Below, piece by piece: positions 10,186 to 22,414 of a stretch of DNA of 64,000 nucleotides. Location of the stretch: assembly GCF_019393635.1 (NCBI RefSeq), contig NC_057862.1, positions 701,518,918-701,582,917 of the forward strand, given 5' to 3'. A program made the position numbers and the translations under genes. Source of the stretch: Dromiciops gliroides. Taxonomy: Eukaryota; Chordata; Mammalia; Microbiotheria; Microbiotheriidae. The first letter of the stretch is position 1. Each line of letters opens with the position of its first letter. A model generated the notes under the pieces. That model was not told the origin of the DNA and made no database searches. It was given only the letters and a program-made list of their open reading frames with translations.

Positions 10186-10651
10186 TGTTATGGGGAAAAC
10201 ATGTGGGTCCTTAGGATTCCTCTGTAAAGAATTATACTCTCATGCACATCCTAGTTAGAAATAAAAGAACAGTTTTATTTGGTACAAGAGAAACTGGCCT
10301 GGAGGAAAGTTTAAAACTCTTTCTTCTCCGACCAGACTGGGGAGCACCCTTTTATGGGGCCTAGATGATGTGACTACCCGAGTGAGGGTGAAATGTCCCT
10401 TATTGGGTGGTGGGTTGGAAGCAGTCTGGTGAGGGTCAGTTCTTTCCCTTCCTAGTACAGCCACTCCTAACAGGATTACCTCATAGAGGGGTGGGGGAGA
10501 ATGAAGGGTGGTTGTCCTGGAGTTATCTCAGTCCAGATCCAGGGCTGCTTATCTCTTTAGGTGTGTCTGTCCTTTGGTTTAATTTCAAGGAGAAGGTTCC
10601 TTGATCTCTCTGGAAAACTTCTGGGGTACCCTGGGCCCATCAAACCCATCA
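10186..10651 (-). repeat. Solo LTR, family F
   Basis: 466 bp with TGTTATGGGG...CCCATCA ends on the plus strand, flanked by AACA at 10182-10185 and 10652-10655. The R/U5 part (GTCCTTAGGATTCCTCTG, AATAAAAG) is the reverse of the LTRs at 47280-47901 and 49308-49853. Confidence 0.8.
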
Positions 10652-10655
10652 AACA

Positions 10656-12398
10656 ATTTAGAAGTGGCCGTCTTGGGTCCAGCTATCACACAATTCTGTC
10701 ACTTTTAAGTTGTGGGGTCAACTTTGAGGGTTGTTGCGTGCTCCGTGTGCCATGCCTCTGAGGCGGTTTCAGTCACCTTCAAGTCATGTCAACCAATGGA
10801 ATGGAATGATGCTTAACAATTAGCTTTGATCAATGTATAACGACCTGCCTCTAGCAAAAGAGGATAAAAAGGCCCTTGGAAGATGCCATGGGAGGTATTC
10901 TAGGTCCTTAAGGTCTTGTGGCTATTCTGAGCTTCTCTTGGCTCTTGGGGACTACTTGGTCTCTGTGTTTCTCTCTCTTGGGTCTCTTTGAGACCATATG
11001 CTGCCTCTGGGGCTTTGAGGATTGAGGAGAGGACCTCTGTAGTCTCAGAAAGAAAAGAGCACTTGGAGAGTAGCTGAGGAGGAGGGGGGAAAGATTGAAA
11101 AGGTGGAAAAAGCAAGGAGATCTTACTTTGGAGGTGAGAAGGGACTCCACTGACAGCTGTTCTTATGGTTGGAGGGAAATGAGGATTTCACACTGAGACC
11201 TGGGATTTTAATGCTTGAAAAGTCTAATTGTCCTCGAGTGGGAGTGGATGGAATTGCCACCCCTGGGGACAACTAGCATTTGAAGGACTTGGAGAGCATG
11301 GACACAGGTTGAGATTTCTAGGAAAATGTGGAAGAAAAAGAAAAGATCAATTAGAGGTGGGTATAGAGCAGGAGGGGATGTTCCCTACCATAGAGCAGTG
11401 TTCTGTCTGAGACCTGCAATGATACGCATTATTCTGAGTTAGGAACAATGGAAAAGGGGAATCCATAGAGGTTAGCACTACAAGCAATGGCAGGAAGCAC
11501 CTAGAAAGTTGAGCTTAGAATAGATACCTTGGAGGCTCTGATTATATGAACTATATAGAGGAAAGAAACAGACAGACAGACTAGGTAAGTAGAGGGGCTA
11601 CAAATCAGAGAACAAGAAGGTAGGTAAAACAGAAAGAGAAAATGGACAATGAAGAGGGAGAGAAATCCTTGTTAGAGAGGGGGAGAAAAAGGAATGAAAT
11701 TAAACAGGACTAGCTGAAGGGGAATTTACATAAGTAAATAAAATGAAAAAGGAGAGAAAAGAAAAAGAAAGAAATTTAGCATGAGAAAAGCAGGAGAGAT
11801 GAGGAAATTTCTAGAGAAACTAGAGTTAAAAGAGTTTTGAGATTTCCCCCACCCCTTAGTTATAAGAGATTTAATGTGATTTAATTATGATAATCAGCAT
11901 ATTAACTGAAAAATTGTGATTTATTATATTTAGATATCTTATTTTAATTGTATTAGTAGATTAAGTCTCTCTTCTTACTACTTAATAATGTCAGATGATA
12001 CTTTCCAATGTCAAGCATTAGGTAATATCCAAAGATAACACTAGTCAGTAATACTATATTTTAGAAACCACGAGTGTTATGCTTGACTCAAGGGGGTCAT
12101 GCAGCTCACTAGTGATATGCTTGACTAGAAGGGGTCATGCAGCAGAATTATGACCCTGTTGCCACAAGAAGACTGGTAAGAGTATTGGAAAATGCTGATA
12201 TTTGTCACGTAGGCAGTTTCAATATTTCCTAAGAAGATGCTTTAATTTAGATACTTTTAATTAGTATGGTATAGAAGCATTCAAGTTCTGTAGGGGTATA
12301 AAAACCCATTGATTCTGTAACTCAAGGTCTTTCAGGACCAACCCCTGACTGACTGGCTTTATTGTGAGCTAGGCCCTCCCTCAGTAAACCTATGTTCT
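10656..12398. other. Unassigned; LTR-like pieces, no gene
   Basis: 10750-10920 looks like an LTR promoter (GGATAAAAAGG). 12000-12397 has a TATAAAAACC box and LTR-like layout and is cut by the SINE at 12399. 11560-11850 is purine-rich. No convincing coding frame. Confidence 0.4.
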
Positions 12399-12558
12399 GG
12401 GGGCAGCTAGGTGGCACAGTGGATAAAGCACCGGCCCTGGATTCAGGAGTACCTGAGTTCAAATCCAACCTCAGACACTTAACACTTACTAGCTGTGTGA
12501 CCCTGGGAAAGTCACTTAACCCCCATTGCCCTGCAAAAAACCAAAAAACCAAAACCCC
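12399..12558 (+). repeat. SINE, full length
   Basis: tRNA-like head GGGGCAGCTAGGTGGCACAG, B-box-like GAGTTCAAATCC, core and poly-A tail. Confidence 0.9.
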
Positions 12559-12771
12559 ATATTCTATGACTTGGAGACTTTGCTGTTTTTTTCCCTTCAT
12601 TGGACTTAGAAATTTTCCCAACAGAGTTATGACATCTTCTAAATGGGACAACTAAGGAATATGCATACTTCTTTGCAACACATGGAACTTCTACAAGAAT
12701 TAATTACTAGGGCACTGAGATACTGCAAATGAATGTAAAAAGGCAGAAATAATCAGTACATCATTTCATTC

Positions 12772-13668
12772 TGTGGAAATTTATTTTGATTTGGGGACCC
12801 TACCTTTAGGCTGAGATTAGAAAGCCTTAGGCCCTCAGGGTCTCTCCCCCTCCTCCTCAGCTTCAGCTGAGTGAAAAAGCCCCGTGGGCTATACAAGACG
12901 CCAGGTCAGACAGCTGGGGGGGGGGGAAGCCCCCAGCTTCCTCCGACCTGAGCAGAGCTATCTGAAGGATCCCGGATGGCCTGTGCTGAGGCATAAGGCT
13001 CGAGAGCACCCCCCCCCCCCAGCTGCAGCTCTGGCTGGCGGATTAACTTGGTCTGTGGGGGCAAAGGAAGCCCCGAGATTTGAGTGGAGAGAAGAAAAGG
13101 TATATATAGACCTGGGAGTTAGATAGAAAAAGGAGGAAGAAGACTAGAGGGAGACGGACTAGATAGAGAGACAAGATTAAGGAGAGATCGGCTGACTAGA
13201 GCGAGGACGGACTAGGAGAGAGGCTGACTAGAGAGGAGCTGGGACAAGGACGGAGGAGAGTTTGGCTCGGAAAAGGAGAGACGGGTCTGACAAGGTTACA
13301 GGCCTTAATACAAACCAGGGAAAGTGTAACATGCCCTGAGGCCGGAGGCGGCCAAGGCCCTTATTATATTCAAGAAGCTCAAGGTGCAGCAGGTGCGAAA
13401 GAGATGGCAGGAAAGCAGTCAGGTTGTACTTTATTTCCCTGTATTCCTAATTTGAAATAGTATCTAATAAATAAACTCTGCTTGGATTATTTGGTTAAGA
13501 GGCTTCTTAATCTTTAGTCTATCAGTTTGGGAGCAGTGTGGTGGAACTTTATAAACGGCCCATATTAAATTAACGAAGTCAGATAGCCAAATAGTCAAAA
13601 GTCCCCAGTTTAGTCCTCCAGTCAGATTAGCCCCCCAAATTAGGCCAGTCATTTAAAATATTCCAACA
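12772..13668 (+). repeat. Solo LTR, family B short form
   Basis: 897 bp from TGTGGAAATTTATTTTG to ATTCCAACA, flanked by a perfect ATTC duplication (12768-12771, 13669-13672). Contains a GA-rich stretch and an AATAAA signal (13468). It ends just before the point where the long form carries its internal primer site. Confidence 0.9.
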
Positions 13669-14251
13669 ATTCCATAATGACAGAGGAATGGACATTGGTT
13701 CAGGGACCACAAAGAAAAGATATAAACCCAAATGGAGACTTGAATGACATAATAAATAATGACTGAGTCAAAGAACAAATCACAGAGATTCTAACTTTGT
13801 AAAAGAAAATGATAATGACTAAACCACATGCCATAATTTCTGGCTTTCAGGTAAAGAAGTCCCAAGGAGAAAAACATATCCTCACAATTTTACTTTAAGA
13901 ATACACAAAAAAGATTAATAAACTAAATATGCATTTTGAAAAATTAGAAAAGTAAATAAACCTAAAATAGGCACAAAAGATGTTAAATTGGAACGGAAAG
14001 AGATAAATTGGGAACAAAAAAATAAAAATGACAAAACTAAAAATGAATCCTTTGAAATGACTAATAAAGTTGAGAAAACTCTTGGCTAATCTGATTAAAA
14101 GGAAGAGAGTAGAAAATCAAATCAACAACATAGCAAAAGACAAAGGTAAAATCACAACATCAGAAGAAATAAAAAAGAATAATTAGAATATAATTTGCAC
14201 AGTTTTATTCTAAAGAAAGTGAAGGCAGAAAGGAAAGAGGCATATCTCCAA

Positions 14252-14278
14252 AACCCTAGCCCTAACCCTAACCCTAAT
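14252..14278 (-). repeat. Short interstitial telomere-like repeat
   Basis: Four units CCCTAG/CCCTAA in a row (one variant), C-rich strand on plus, inside old L1-like sequence about 49 kb from the terminal array. Confidence 0.75.
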
Positions 14279-14492
14279 GCTATCCAACTGGAAGAAGACA
14301 CAAGAATGCTATCAAATATATAAAGAACAGTATCCATACTTAATCACTAATTTCCCCAAATAAGAAAGTATCCTACCAGAATCCTTTAGAGACAAACATA
14401 GACCTAATACCCAAACCAAGGAAAGCCCAAACAGAACTACAAGCCAATATCATGAACATTGCCCCACCACCAAATTTTAAACAAAAACCTAT

Positions 14493-14660
14493 CAAGGGGC
14501 AGCTAGGTGGCACAGTGGATAGAGCACCGGCCCTGGAGTCAGGAGTACCTGGGTTCGGATCCGGCCTCAGACACTTACTAGCTGTGTGACCCTGGGCAAG
14601 TCACTTAACCCCAATTGCCTCACTAAAAAACAAACAAACAAACAAACAAACAAACAAAAC
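14493..14660 (+). repeat. SINE, full length
   Basis: Complete copy with an (AAAC)n tail. Flanking AAAACCTATCA and AAACCCTATCA form a near-perfect target duplication. Confidence 0.9.
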
Positions 14661-15490
14661 CCTATCAAAATGACTACAATGGATTATCCAACCAATCCTT
14701 TATTATGATCTAGTGGAATTCATACGAGGGATGCAAGGAAAATTCAACAAAAGGAAAATGATGAATATAATTAATCACATTCAAACTTAAAAAATCCAAA
14801 CCCACATAATCATTTCAATAGATAAAGAGAAAGCTTCAAAGTACAACACTCTTTTATGCTAAAAATATAATCAGTATAGGCTTTATGAGACAATTATCAA
14901 TATCTTAAAAACATCTATGTAAAACCAAAAGTATCACATGAAATGGGATTAGATTAGAACCTTTTCCAAGAAATGCTGGAGTCAAGCAAGCATAGTTACT
15001 GTCTTCAGGCTTCTGGAAATGCTATCAATAGTACTAAGATGAGCAATGAATTAAAGGAATAAAAACAGGTAAAGAGCTTACACTATCCTCACTCACTGAT
15101 ATGATGGTTTACTGGGAAAATCCTAACAAAGATAACAAACGAGACAATGAGTAGCTTAAGCTAAGTTGCAGATTACAAAATGAATCTTCAGAAGTTAATA
15201 GTATTCCTAGATAGTAACAAAGTTCAAGAAGGAAAAATCACATTTAAAATAAGTAAAATCTGCATGATATCTGGAATTCAACCTCCTAAAGCACACAAAA
15301 AAGTTGCGTAGATTCAATTACAAAGCAATCCTCAAAGAAGGGACAGACCATCTAAAAGCTGGAAGAATATTCAGTGTTTATGGATAGGTTCTGTCGATAT
15401 AATAAAAGTGACAGTACTACCCAAAATAATTTACACTTTTAATGCTATACTAATGTCATGAGTGAAATTTTACAAAAAGGGTCATGCTGG

Positions 15491-16320
15491 CGAAGACCTT
15501 AGTTCACATCCAACCTCAGACACTTAAGAGCTGTGTGACCCTGGGCAAAATGCCTTAACATCTGTCTCAGTTTTCTCAGTTTATGTCCACTGAGGATAAT
15601 GTCTCTGGGATGGCAGAGTGAGAGAAAGCCATTCATTGAACTCTCTATTCCCAACAGTTCTGGACAATGTTCTAGACCAAATCCTGATGGGGAAAACCAA
15701 GGAAACTAGACAGTCTTGGTATAGCAGGAGCAGGAGTGGAGGTAAGGGAGGTCTGTGGACTCTGGGGACAAGTCTAGTGAGGAAGACACTGCACAAGGAG
15801 CATGCTATGCAGTAGGGCAAGAAGACTCACCCACATGAGACAACTACAACAGCATGGCTGCCACTGGCACCTTTGTTACCCTCTACCCAAACCCAGGTCA
15901 CATGACTAGGGTCAAGGAAATCTGTGTGAAGCAGTGAAATTCCTGGGTCAGGAGATCCTGGGAAATGAAGCAAGGACATTTGGAAGCTAGCAGAAGCAGG
16001 GATGTCGTTTGCACCTCGGGTGCCAAGCAGGGTCTTGCTCCAAGCCCAGCCTGCATTGCTATAACTAGGGCAGGAATCTCAGAATAAAGGGGACTCTGCA
16101 TTTCTGCCTCTGTGAATTAGTCAGCAGAGCTTATTAGCAAGGTGATTCTCAGAGTGTAAAGTGAGGTAACTTTCTTTAGATATGGCCAATGAGAAATTTT
16201 GTTTAGCTTGAATACATACATTCTGTAACAGAGGATTATATTTTTCTTGCTTTCTCAATAGGAGGGCAGAGCAGAAAGGGAGGGGAAAGAAGGCTTATTT
16301 TTGTTGTCAAAAGCAATTCA
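15491..16320. other. Repeat fragments, no gene
   Basis: 15500-15560 is a MIR/SINE core piece. 16130-16320 is related to 58945-59130 (TTTTGTTTAGCTTG...TACATACAT), probably an L1 3' end. Short frames here have no recognisable product. Confidence 0.5.
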
Positions 16321-16480
16321 AGGGGCAGCTAGGTGGCACAGTGGGTAAAGCACCAGCCCTGGAGTCAGGAGGACCTGAGTTCAAATCCAGCCTCAGACAC
16401 TTGACACTTACTAGCTGTGTGACCCTGGGCAAGTCACTTAACCCCAAATGCATCACCAAAAAAACCCCCCAAAACCCCAA
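16321..16480 (+). repeat. SINE, full length
   Basis: Complete head, core and A/C-rich tail. Confidence 0.88.
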
Positions 16481-16597
16481 ACCCATTATTATTAGACACT
16501 TAAACAAGTAAATAATGGAAATAAAATTCTAGCTTTAAAAAAAAAACAAATTTCAAATTTGTAAAAAAAAAAGGAAACCAATATTTTTGCCCTGATC

Positions 16598-17263
16598 TTC
16601 TTTCCTCTCTTCCTTTTCTGTATTGTTGTTCGCATATTATTAGTCAGCAAAAGTTATTATGTTCTTTTTACTGTTCCATCAAGGAAACATTCCGTTTCTT
16701 GAGGAAGCAAAGGGGGGAAATGTGGTAAAATATGAAAGTTTTTAACAGTCGGTTAGGATAAGTGAAAGACGCCAGTTTTTCAAGGACCACCCTTTTGGGG
16801 AGGAGATGAACAGTCCGCCTGCTGCGCATGTCAGACTGCCTGCCGGGTACAGTGCGCCTGCTGCGCATGTCAGACTGCCTGCCAGGTACAGTGCGCCTGC
16901 TGCGCATGTCAGACTGCCTGCCGGGTTTTTTGACTTCCGGGGTGGAGAGAAGGAGAGGGGCCTTTTTGCCTGCTTGGCGGGACTCCTGACGGCGCGGAAC
17001 AGATTCTCTCTCCAAAGGTGGCCTTGTCGGTTTGGTGAGTTGTTATAAGGAATATAGACTAAGCTTAGACTTAAGACGATTTGTATTGTGTTTCTACTTT
17101 CCTATCCTTCTAACCAACATCACCTTGTGACTATCATAACTATAAATAAAAAGGTCTATCTAGAAAACCAAAAGCTGCTTCCATTTACTAGTTTGGGAGA
17201 TAAATTAAGGGAAAGGTTAAGTAGGGGAGATTTATGATCTAATATCCAATTTTAAATCTCACA
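16598..17263 (+). mobile_element. ERV-A 3' end: internal tail, polypurine tract, LTR
   Basis: 16598-16720 matches the reverse complement of 1999-2125, including the polypurine tract AAAGGGGGGAAA at 16709-16720. The LTR spans 16721-17263 (543 bp). It keeps three 39-bp units but only one 16-bp unit, which explains most of its shorter length. AATAAA lies near 17146. It is a 5'-truncated second ERV-A copy. Confidence 0.9.
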
Positions 17264-17407
17264 ATATGAAAGGTAAATGAATATTAGAAGATTATCCAGG
17301 TATAGGCCTAGCTCAGAAATCTGTGTTTGCCCCCTCTATGAACTGCCAGATGTTTTCTGTGAACTCTAGCTATAGCTTAACATGGGAAATTGCCCCTGTT
17401 TTGACTG

Positions 17408-19745
17408 TGTAAAAAATATATATTAATTTATCTAATCTAATCTGAAAATTTATATAACTGGACTTGCATGAAAAATTATAACTTCAGAAAAATTATAATT
17501 GGGCTGTAAGTCCTGCTGCGGTCGCCATTCAAATGTGAAAATATTTTACTGACTGGGCCCTAAACTGACTGGGGGGGCCTAATCTGTGGATGACTAATCT
17601 GACTGCTGGGCCTTGTGGAAATTTATTTTGATTTGGGGACCCTACCTTTAGGCTGAGATTAGAAAGCTTTAGGCCCTCAGGGTCTCTCCCCCTTCTCCTC
17701 AGCTTCAGCTGAGCGAAAAAGCCCCGTGGGCTATACAAGACACCAGGTCAGACAGTTGGGGGAAAAAAAAGCCCCCAGCTCCCTCCGACCTGAGCGGAGC
17801 TATCTGAAGGATCCCGGATGGCCTGTGTTGAGGCATAAGGCTCGAGAGCACCCCCCCCCCCCCCACACACACACCAGCTGCAGCTCTGGTTAGCGGATTA
17901 GCTTGGTCTGTGGGGGCGAAGGAAGCCCCGAGATTTGAGTGGAGAGAAGAAAAGGTATATATAGACCTGGGAGTTAGAAAAAAAAAAAAAAGGAAGGAGA
18001 CTAGAGGGAGATGGACTAGAAAAAGAAGGAGCGAGGACAGACTAGATAGAGAGACAAGATTAAGGAGAGTTCAGCTGACTAGAGGAGGAAGGAGACTAGA
18101 GGGAGATGGACTAGAAAAAGAAGGAGCGAGGACAGACTAGGTAGAGAGACAAGATTAAGGAGAGTTCGGCTGACTAGAGCAAGGAAGGAGACTAGAGGAG
18201 ATGGACTAGAAAAAAGGAAGGAGACTTGGAGGACGGATTGGACGGACTAGAGGGGGACAGACTAAGGAAGGAGCCGGGAGATGGACTAGATAGACAAGAC
18301 TCAGGGGTTCGGAGGAACAAGAAGAGGTCAAGAGGCGGCTGAGGAGAGGGCAAAGATTGGAGACTAGAGATGGGTCTGACAAGGTTACAGGCCTTAATAC
18401 AAACCAGGGAAAGTGTAACGTGCCCTGAGGCGGCTAAGGCCCTTATTGTATTCAAGAAGTTCGAAGCTCAGCAGGTGCGAAAGAGAGCTAGAGACGCAGT
18501 GGAAAGAGACCGCAAGAAAGCAGTCAGGTTGTACACTTTATTTCCCTGTATTCCTAATTTTAAATAGTATCTCATAAATAAACTCTGCTTTGATTATTTG
18601 GTTAAGAGGCTTCTTAATCTTTAGTCTATCAGTTTGGGAGTAGTGTGGTGGAACTTTATCAACGGCCCACATTAAATTAACGAAGTCAGATAGCCAAATA
18701 GTCACAAGTCCCAGATTAGTCCTCCAGTCAGCTTCAGCCCCCAAAATTAGGCTAGTCATCAAAAATATTTTCACAGCCTAAACTGGGGACTTTTGACTGG
18801 CTGGCTATCTGACTGCTATTAATTTAATATGGACCATTTAAAAATTTCTCCACACTGCTCCCAAATTGATAAGTAAACGATTAAGAAGCCTCTTAATTAA
18901 ATAATCAAAGCAAAATTTATTTATAAAAATCAATATAAAAGATAAGGGTTAAGAAATGCAAATTATACAACCTGTCTGCTTTTAATATAATAAGGGCCCT
19001 GTTGCTGCCTCTTGCCTTAGGGTATGCTCCAGCTTTCTCCAACTTTCACTCTTTTTCTCCTTCACTCTAGCTCCCCTGGGCTTTCACTTTCACTGCTCTG
19101 CTCCTTTCTTCTAACTCCAAGCCCCTTTCACTTTGTTGACCCCCCATGTCTAACTTTCCTCTCGGTACTGCTGTGCTGAGCTCATGTTTCTCACCGACCT
19201 CTCCTTCCATTCTAGTGCTCCGGTGTCCCCACTCTGTTCTCCCTTACTGTCTTCTCCAAACTCCTTTTTCTCCAACTTCACTCTCTCCCACCACCTGTAC
19301 TGTCCCTCCTGTTCTCTTAATCTTCTGGCCTCCTTGCATCCCCTCTTTTCGGTATATGTCTTCCTTTTCTCCCCTCAAACCTCAGGCTCTCTGCACCCCC
19401 ACACACACCAAGCTAATCCACCGGCCCCACTAGGGCTGTGCCTAACAGGGCTCTAGGGGCCCATGGCCCCTGCTGTGTGCCTGGGACCTCCGCACAGGCT
19501 ACGCTAGGGCCTGACAGGACAAGCCTGGGATCTCCGGGGCAGCTCCCCTGAGGGCATAGGGAGCTGGGGCTTTTTCCCCCAGCCATCTGACCTGATGTCC
19601 TGTCAAGCCCACGGGGCTTTTTGGCTCAGCTGAAGCAGAGGGGGAGGGGCACCAGCCCCTCTTACACACAAAAAACGCCTGAGGGCCTAAGGCTTTTTAA
19701 TCTCAGCCCAAAGGCAGAGTCCACAGATCAAAATAAATTTCCACA
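17408..19745 (-). repeat. Solo LTR, family B long form, split by a nested LTR
   Basis: Minus-strand LTR reading TGTGGAAATTT (from 19745) to TTTTTTACA (17408). Flanks ACTG (17404-17407) and ACCG (19746-19749) look like a decayed 4-bp duplication. A primer-site-like sequence lies inside at 17510-17527, now diverged. A short-form LTR of the same family is inserted at 17614-18775. Confidence 0.8.
17614..18775 (+). repeat. Solo LTR, family B short form, nested
   Basis: 1162 bp, TGTGGAAATTT...ATTTTCACA, with a perfect GCCT duplication (17610-17613, 18776-18779). It is longer than the 12772 copy because a GA-rich unit of about 94-97 bp is repeated around 17995-18230. Confidence 0.9.
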
Positions 19746-19749
19746 ACCG

Positions 19750-20253
19750 AGAGTGGGAACATGAAGGAAGATACCCTCTTGGGATCTTGGCCAGGTCCCT
19801 TCTAGGCATATTTCACTGATTAACTGCCTAAGGTTCCCAGGAACTAGCCATTCCTAGGGACTATAAACAAATCCAGGGGTTGTCTTGGGGGGTTGGCTCC
19901 CCCTCAGGAGTATGTCCTGAGAAACTAAATGTTTATTCCAACTTCTCTGGCAGTGATCCTGCATGAACTCACTTGGTGTCAATCATGTCATCTCATCATA
20001 CAAGGCACCAATAGGTGCCTTCAATAGGTGGCTTCAAGCCACTTTTGTTTAAGGTACTATATAAGTCAAAGTAAGCTCCCACCTCTTTGGAGTCTCACCT
20101 GTGGAGAGGATGCTCTGCTTTAGGCTGCTTGCTTTATTGCTGTTGGAAAACTAATATCTCTTCCTGTACTATAATACTCATTAAATTTAATTTTCTTCAC
20201 GTGGTGTTGGAGTGTCATTTTTGTAGGAGTGAATCTGAACATTATCCTTAACA
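19750..20253 (+). repeat. Probable LTR (family H)
   Basis: TATATAAG box near 20060, ATTAAA near 20191 and an end CTTAACA at 20253 suggest an LTR; its 5' part probably continues left of 17408. No duplication found. Confidence 0.4.
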
Positions 20254-20254
20254 A

Positions 20255-20450
20255 TATACCATACTATAAATATAACTGTCTTTCCTTTCACTATTTGAGA
20301 GATACCTTTCCACTATTCTGGTTCTCTCCCTGTGTTCACCCACAGTATTGCTGTAAAACTTGGGAAATGGAGTCATTGAGTCTTGTAATTCTTTTGGGAT
20401 GACTCACTATCAATTTGACCCTCAATTCCATCCCACATCATTTGGTGCCT
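20255..20450 (+). repeat. LTR family G, 3' end fragment
   Basis: Matches the end of 27845-28683 (CTATAAATATAACTGTC ... CCCACATCA). The following 20451-20888 is probably leader or internal sequence of that element and is related to 49280-49910. Confidence 0.7.
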
Positions 20451-20888
20451 CATGTGACTTAAAGTCCCAGACTCAAACTCTTTTTCTTTTTTTTTTTTTT
20501 TGAAAGCAGTGGAGTGAGATCTTGTTAAGGTAAGTTTGGGATCTGCCTTTAACTCCTACATTCAGGTTTTGGCTCATTTGGGAGTCTGGCCGGCTTACCA
20601 AAGAGAGCGGGGGTATTTCTCGTTGATATGTGATCAAGCAATTTACCCTGAGGGATTTCACTACTTTTTTCCTGAAAAGGGAAGAAAGGAATTGCCCTAT
20701 TAGCAGGACCCAGCAGTCTGGGGATGCTCTGGATTGGGTTCTTTGCCGTTTTAGTGACACCCACATGGACACAGGTGTGGTGTTGTTAACTTCCGGGAAG
20801 GAAGAATGGTTTTGCTGAGGATTTATAAGGCTGCTAATTGTATAGAAGTAATTTCTAATGATTGATATTTACACTAGGATAAAGTTTA

Positions 20889-21248
20889 TGTAACGATTGG
20901 AATGATGCCACCTGCTGGAGACTTACTGTAGGAGAGCTCCACCATGAGGAGAAGGCCTCTGAGGGCAAGGCCATGCAGCTTTTCTTTGGCATCAGGAAGT
21001 GATGTTTGGTTGTGGAAGGAAGAGGGGGAGAGGCTGGGGCTCTTGCTCTCTTTCGCCAGAACTCTCATGGAGAGGGGAGTCAGAAATGCGCTCTCCCTTT
21101 AATAGATAGATGAATCTAGGCCTTTCTCTTCACCAAATTCTTATTCTCCTTAATAAATGCTTAAAAGTCTAACTCTTGCTAAAGCTTATAATTTATTAGT
21201 GACCACTCATTAGATATTTTAGTATAGCTAGAATTTTAGCCCCTTACA
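20889..21248 (+). repeat. ERV-C 5' LTR
   Basis: 360 bp, TGTAACGATTGGAATGATG...CCCCTTACA, with AATAAA near 21152. No matching 4-bp flank on the right, as expected for the 5' LTR of a provirus. Confidence 0.85.
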
Positions 21249-21250
21249 GA

Positions 21251-21268
21251 TGGCTGACTACGAAGAGG
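21251..21268 (+). promoter_or_regulatory. ERV-C primer-binding site (degenerate, Arg-like)
   Basis: TGGCTGACTACGAAGAGG starts two bases after the LTR. It resembles the ERV-A site with an extra T and substitutions. Confidence 0.5.
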
Positions 21269-21439
21269 AAAGCTGAATCTCCATCTTCTCATCTTCCTGT
21301 TGGGTAAGATTTCCCCTATCCTGTCCCCTTAAATTGGAAAGTACTGCTAAGTATTGGCTGTTTTTGCTTTTAATTTTCAAATGGGTTTTTTCAACTCCCT
21401 AAGTAGCCTGTTCCTGATTTTTGTCTGTTTAACCAGAAA

Positions 21440-22026
21440 ATGGGGGATAAGATCATGTTAATGCTTTGTTTTTGTGGAATTTCAATTTTTATTTTTATTT
21501 TTGTTAAAAGAGCCAGCAAGGTGCTCACACAAGGGAATACAAATATCTCCCCCTCTCCCAACTATGCCTTTTCAGAGATACCTCTGACTGCTGCAACTTT
21601 TCCAAATTCTAACACTAATTGTTGCTCTAATTTTGCATGCCTGGAGGCAAGGACCCAGCCTCTAGAAGCCTTTAATCCCCTAGAAGTGGGGGAAGGGGAA
21701 ATCAGGCCTGACTTCGATTCCCGGCTGTGCACCATATGGGAGAGGTGGTCCCCTCCCCTCCTCTTGGGACCCTACCTCCTCCCCTTCCTCCGTTGCCACC
21801 TCCCATGGCCAAGCCCCTTGATCCTCCTGCCAGGGAAGTCCAGAGATCTGAGTTTGAGCATGCACAGCTTTCTCTACCTGCATTTGCAGCTTCTACTCAG
21901 GTACAGGAGCAGTCAGGCTCAGCCCTTCCCCAGCCTGGCTGTGATTCTGACTTGACTGGCTGTGGTTTTTCCCAAACCAACCTTAAAAAACACTTTAAAT
22001 TCCAGATATGCTCATTTTGTTCATAA
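21440..22026 (+). pseudogene. ERV-C gag 5' part with N-terminal membrane segment
   Basis: The ATG at 21440 opens a frame starting MGDK, then a hydrophobic helix (about residues 5-22) and a basic stop-transfer-like KRASK. A polar region follows; the Pro-rich p12-like part (PPPLPPLPPP) is in a different frame from about 21727, so a frameshift is likely. No capsid follows; the element is truncated near 22150. The Gly2 could permit myristoylation, unlike in ERV-A. Confidence 0.6.
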
Positions 22027-22167
22027 TTTTGTTAATCTGCTTTTGTCTTTAATTAGTAACCTTATAAAGCATTTATATTATGAAAGGACCGACAGAGAAA
22101 ATAGAGGGGTTAAAGAAGACAAACTTAAGCTGAATAAAAATGACAATCATTATATTTCTTTTTTTGT

Positions 22168-22323
22168 TTGGTTTGGGTTTTTTTTTTTTTTTGCAGGGCA
22201 ATGAGGGTTAAATGACTTGCCCAGGGTCACACAGCTAGTGTCAAGTGTCTGAGGCTGGATTTGAACTCAGGTCCTCCTGAATCCAGGGCCAGTGCTTTAT
22301 CCACTGCACCACCTAGTTGCCCC
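22168..22323 (-). repeat. SINE, full length
   Basis: Reverse-oriented full copy (GGGGCAACTAGGTGGTGCAG head), poly-A at the left. ATCATTATATTTC and ATCATATTTC flank it. Confidence 0.9.
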
Positions 22324-22414
22324 CCATCATATTTCAAGAAGACATAATTTACAGAAATGTGGAAGTAAGCAGCAAGGTATTAACATGAGTATTGGGGATT
22401 TTAGATATCAGAAT

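Larger units (their letters stand above)
13673..15490 (+). repeat. Decayed L1-like remnant
   Basis: A-rich sequence with broken L1 ORF2-like phrases and no open frame; holds the SINE at 14493 and a short telomere-like run at 14252. Confidence 0.5.

Noticed and set aside
10900..11150. Short minus-strand frames (about 70-80 codons)
   Set aside because: Overlapping low-complexity Ser/Pro/Arg frames without a recognisable product.
12399..12480. tRNA-like head with B box
   Set aside because: Part of a SINE with core and A tail, repeated across the window; not a tRNA gene.
21440..21955. Hydrophobic-start frame as a host secreted protein
   Set aside because: Its position after an LTR and primer site, and the shared plan with ERV-A/B Gag, make a gag start more likely.
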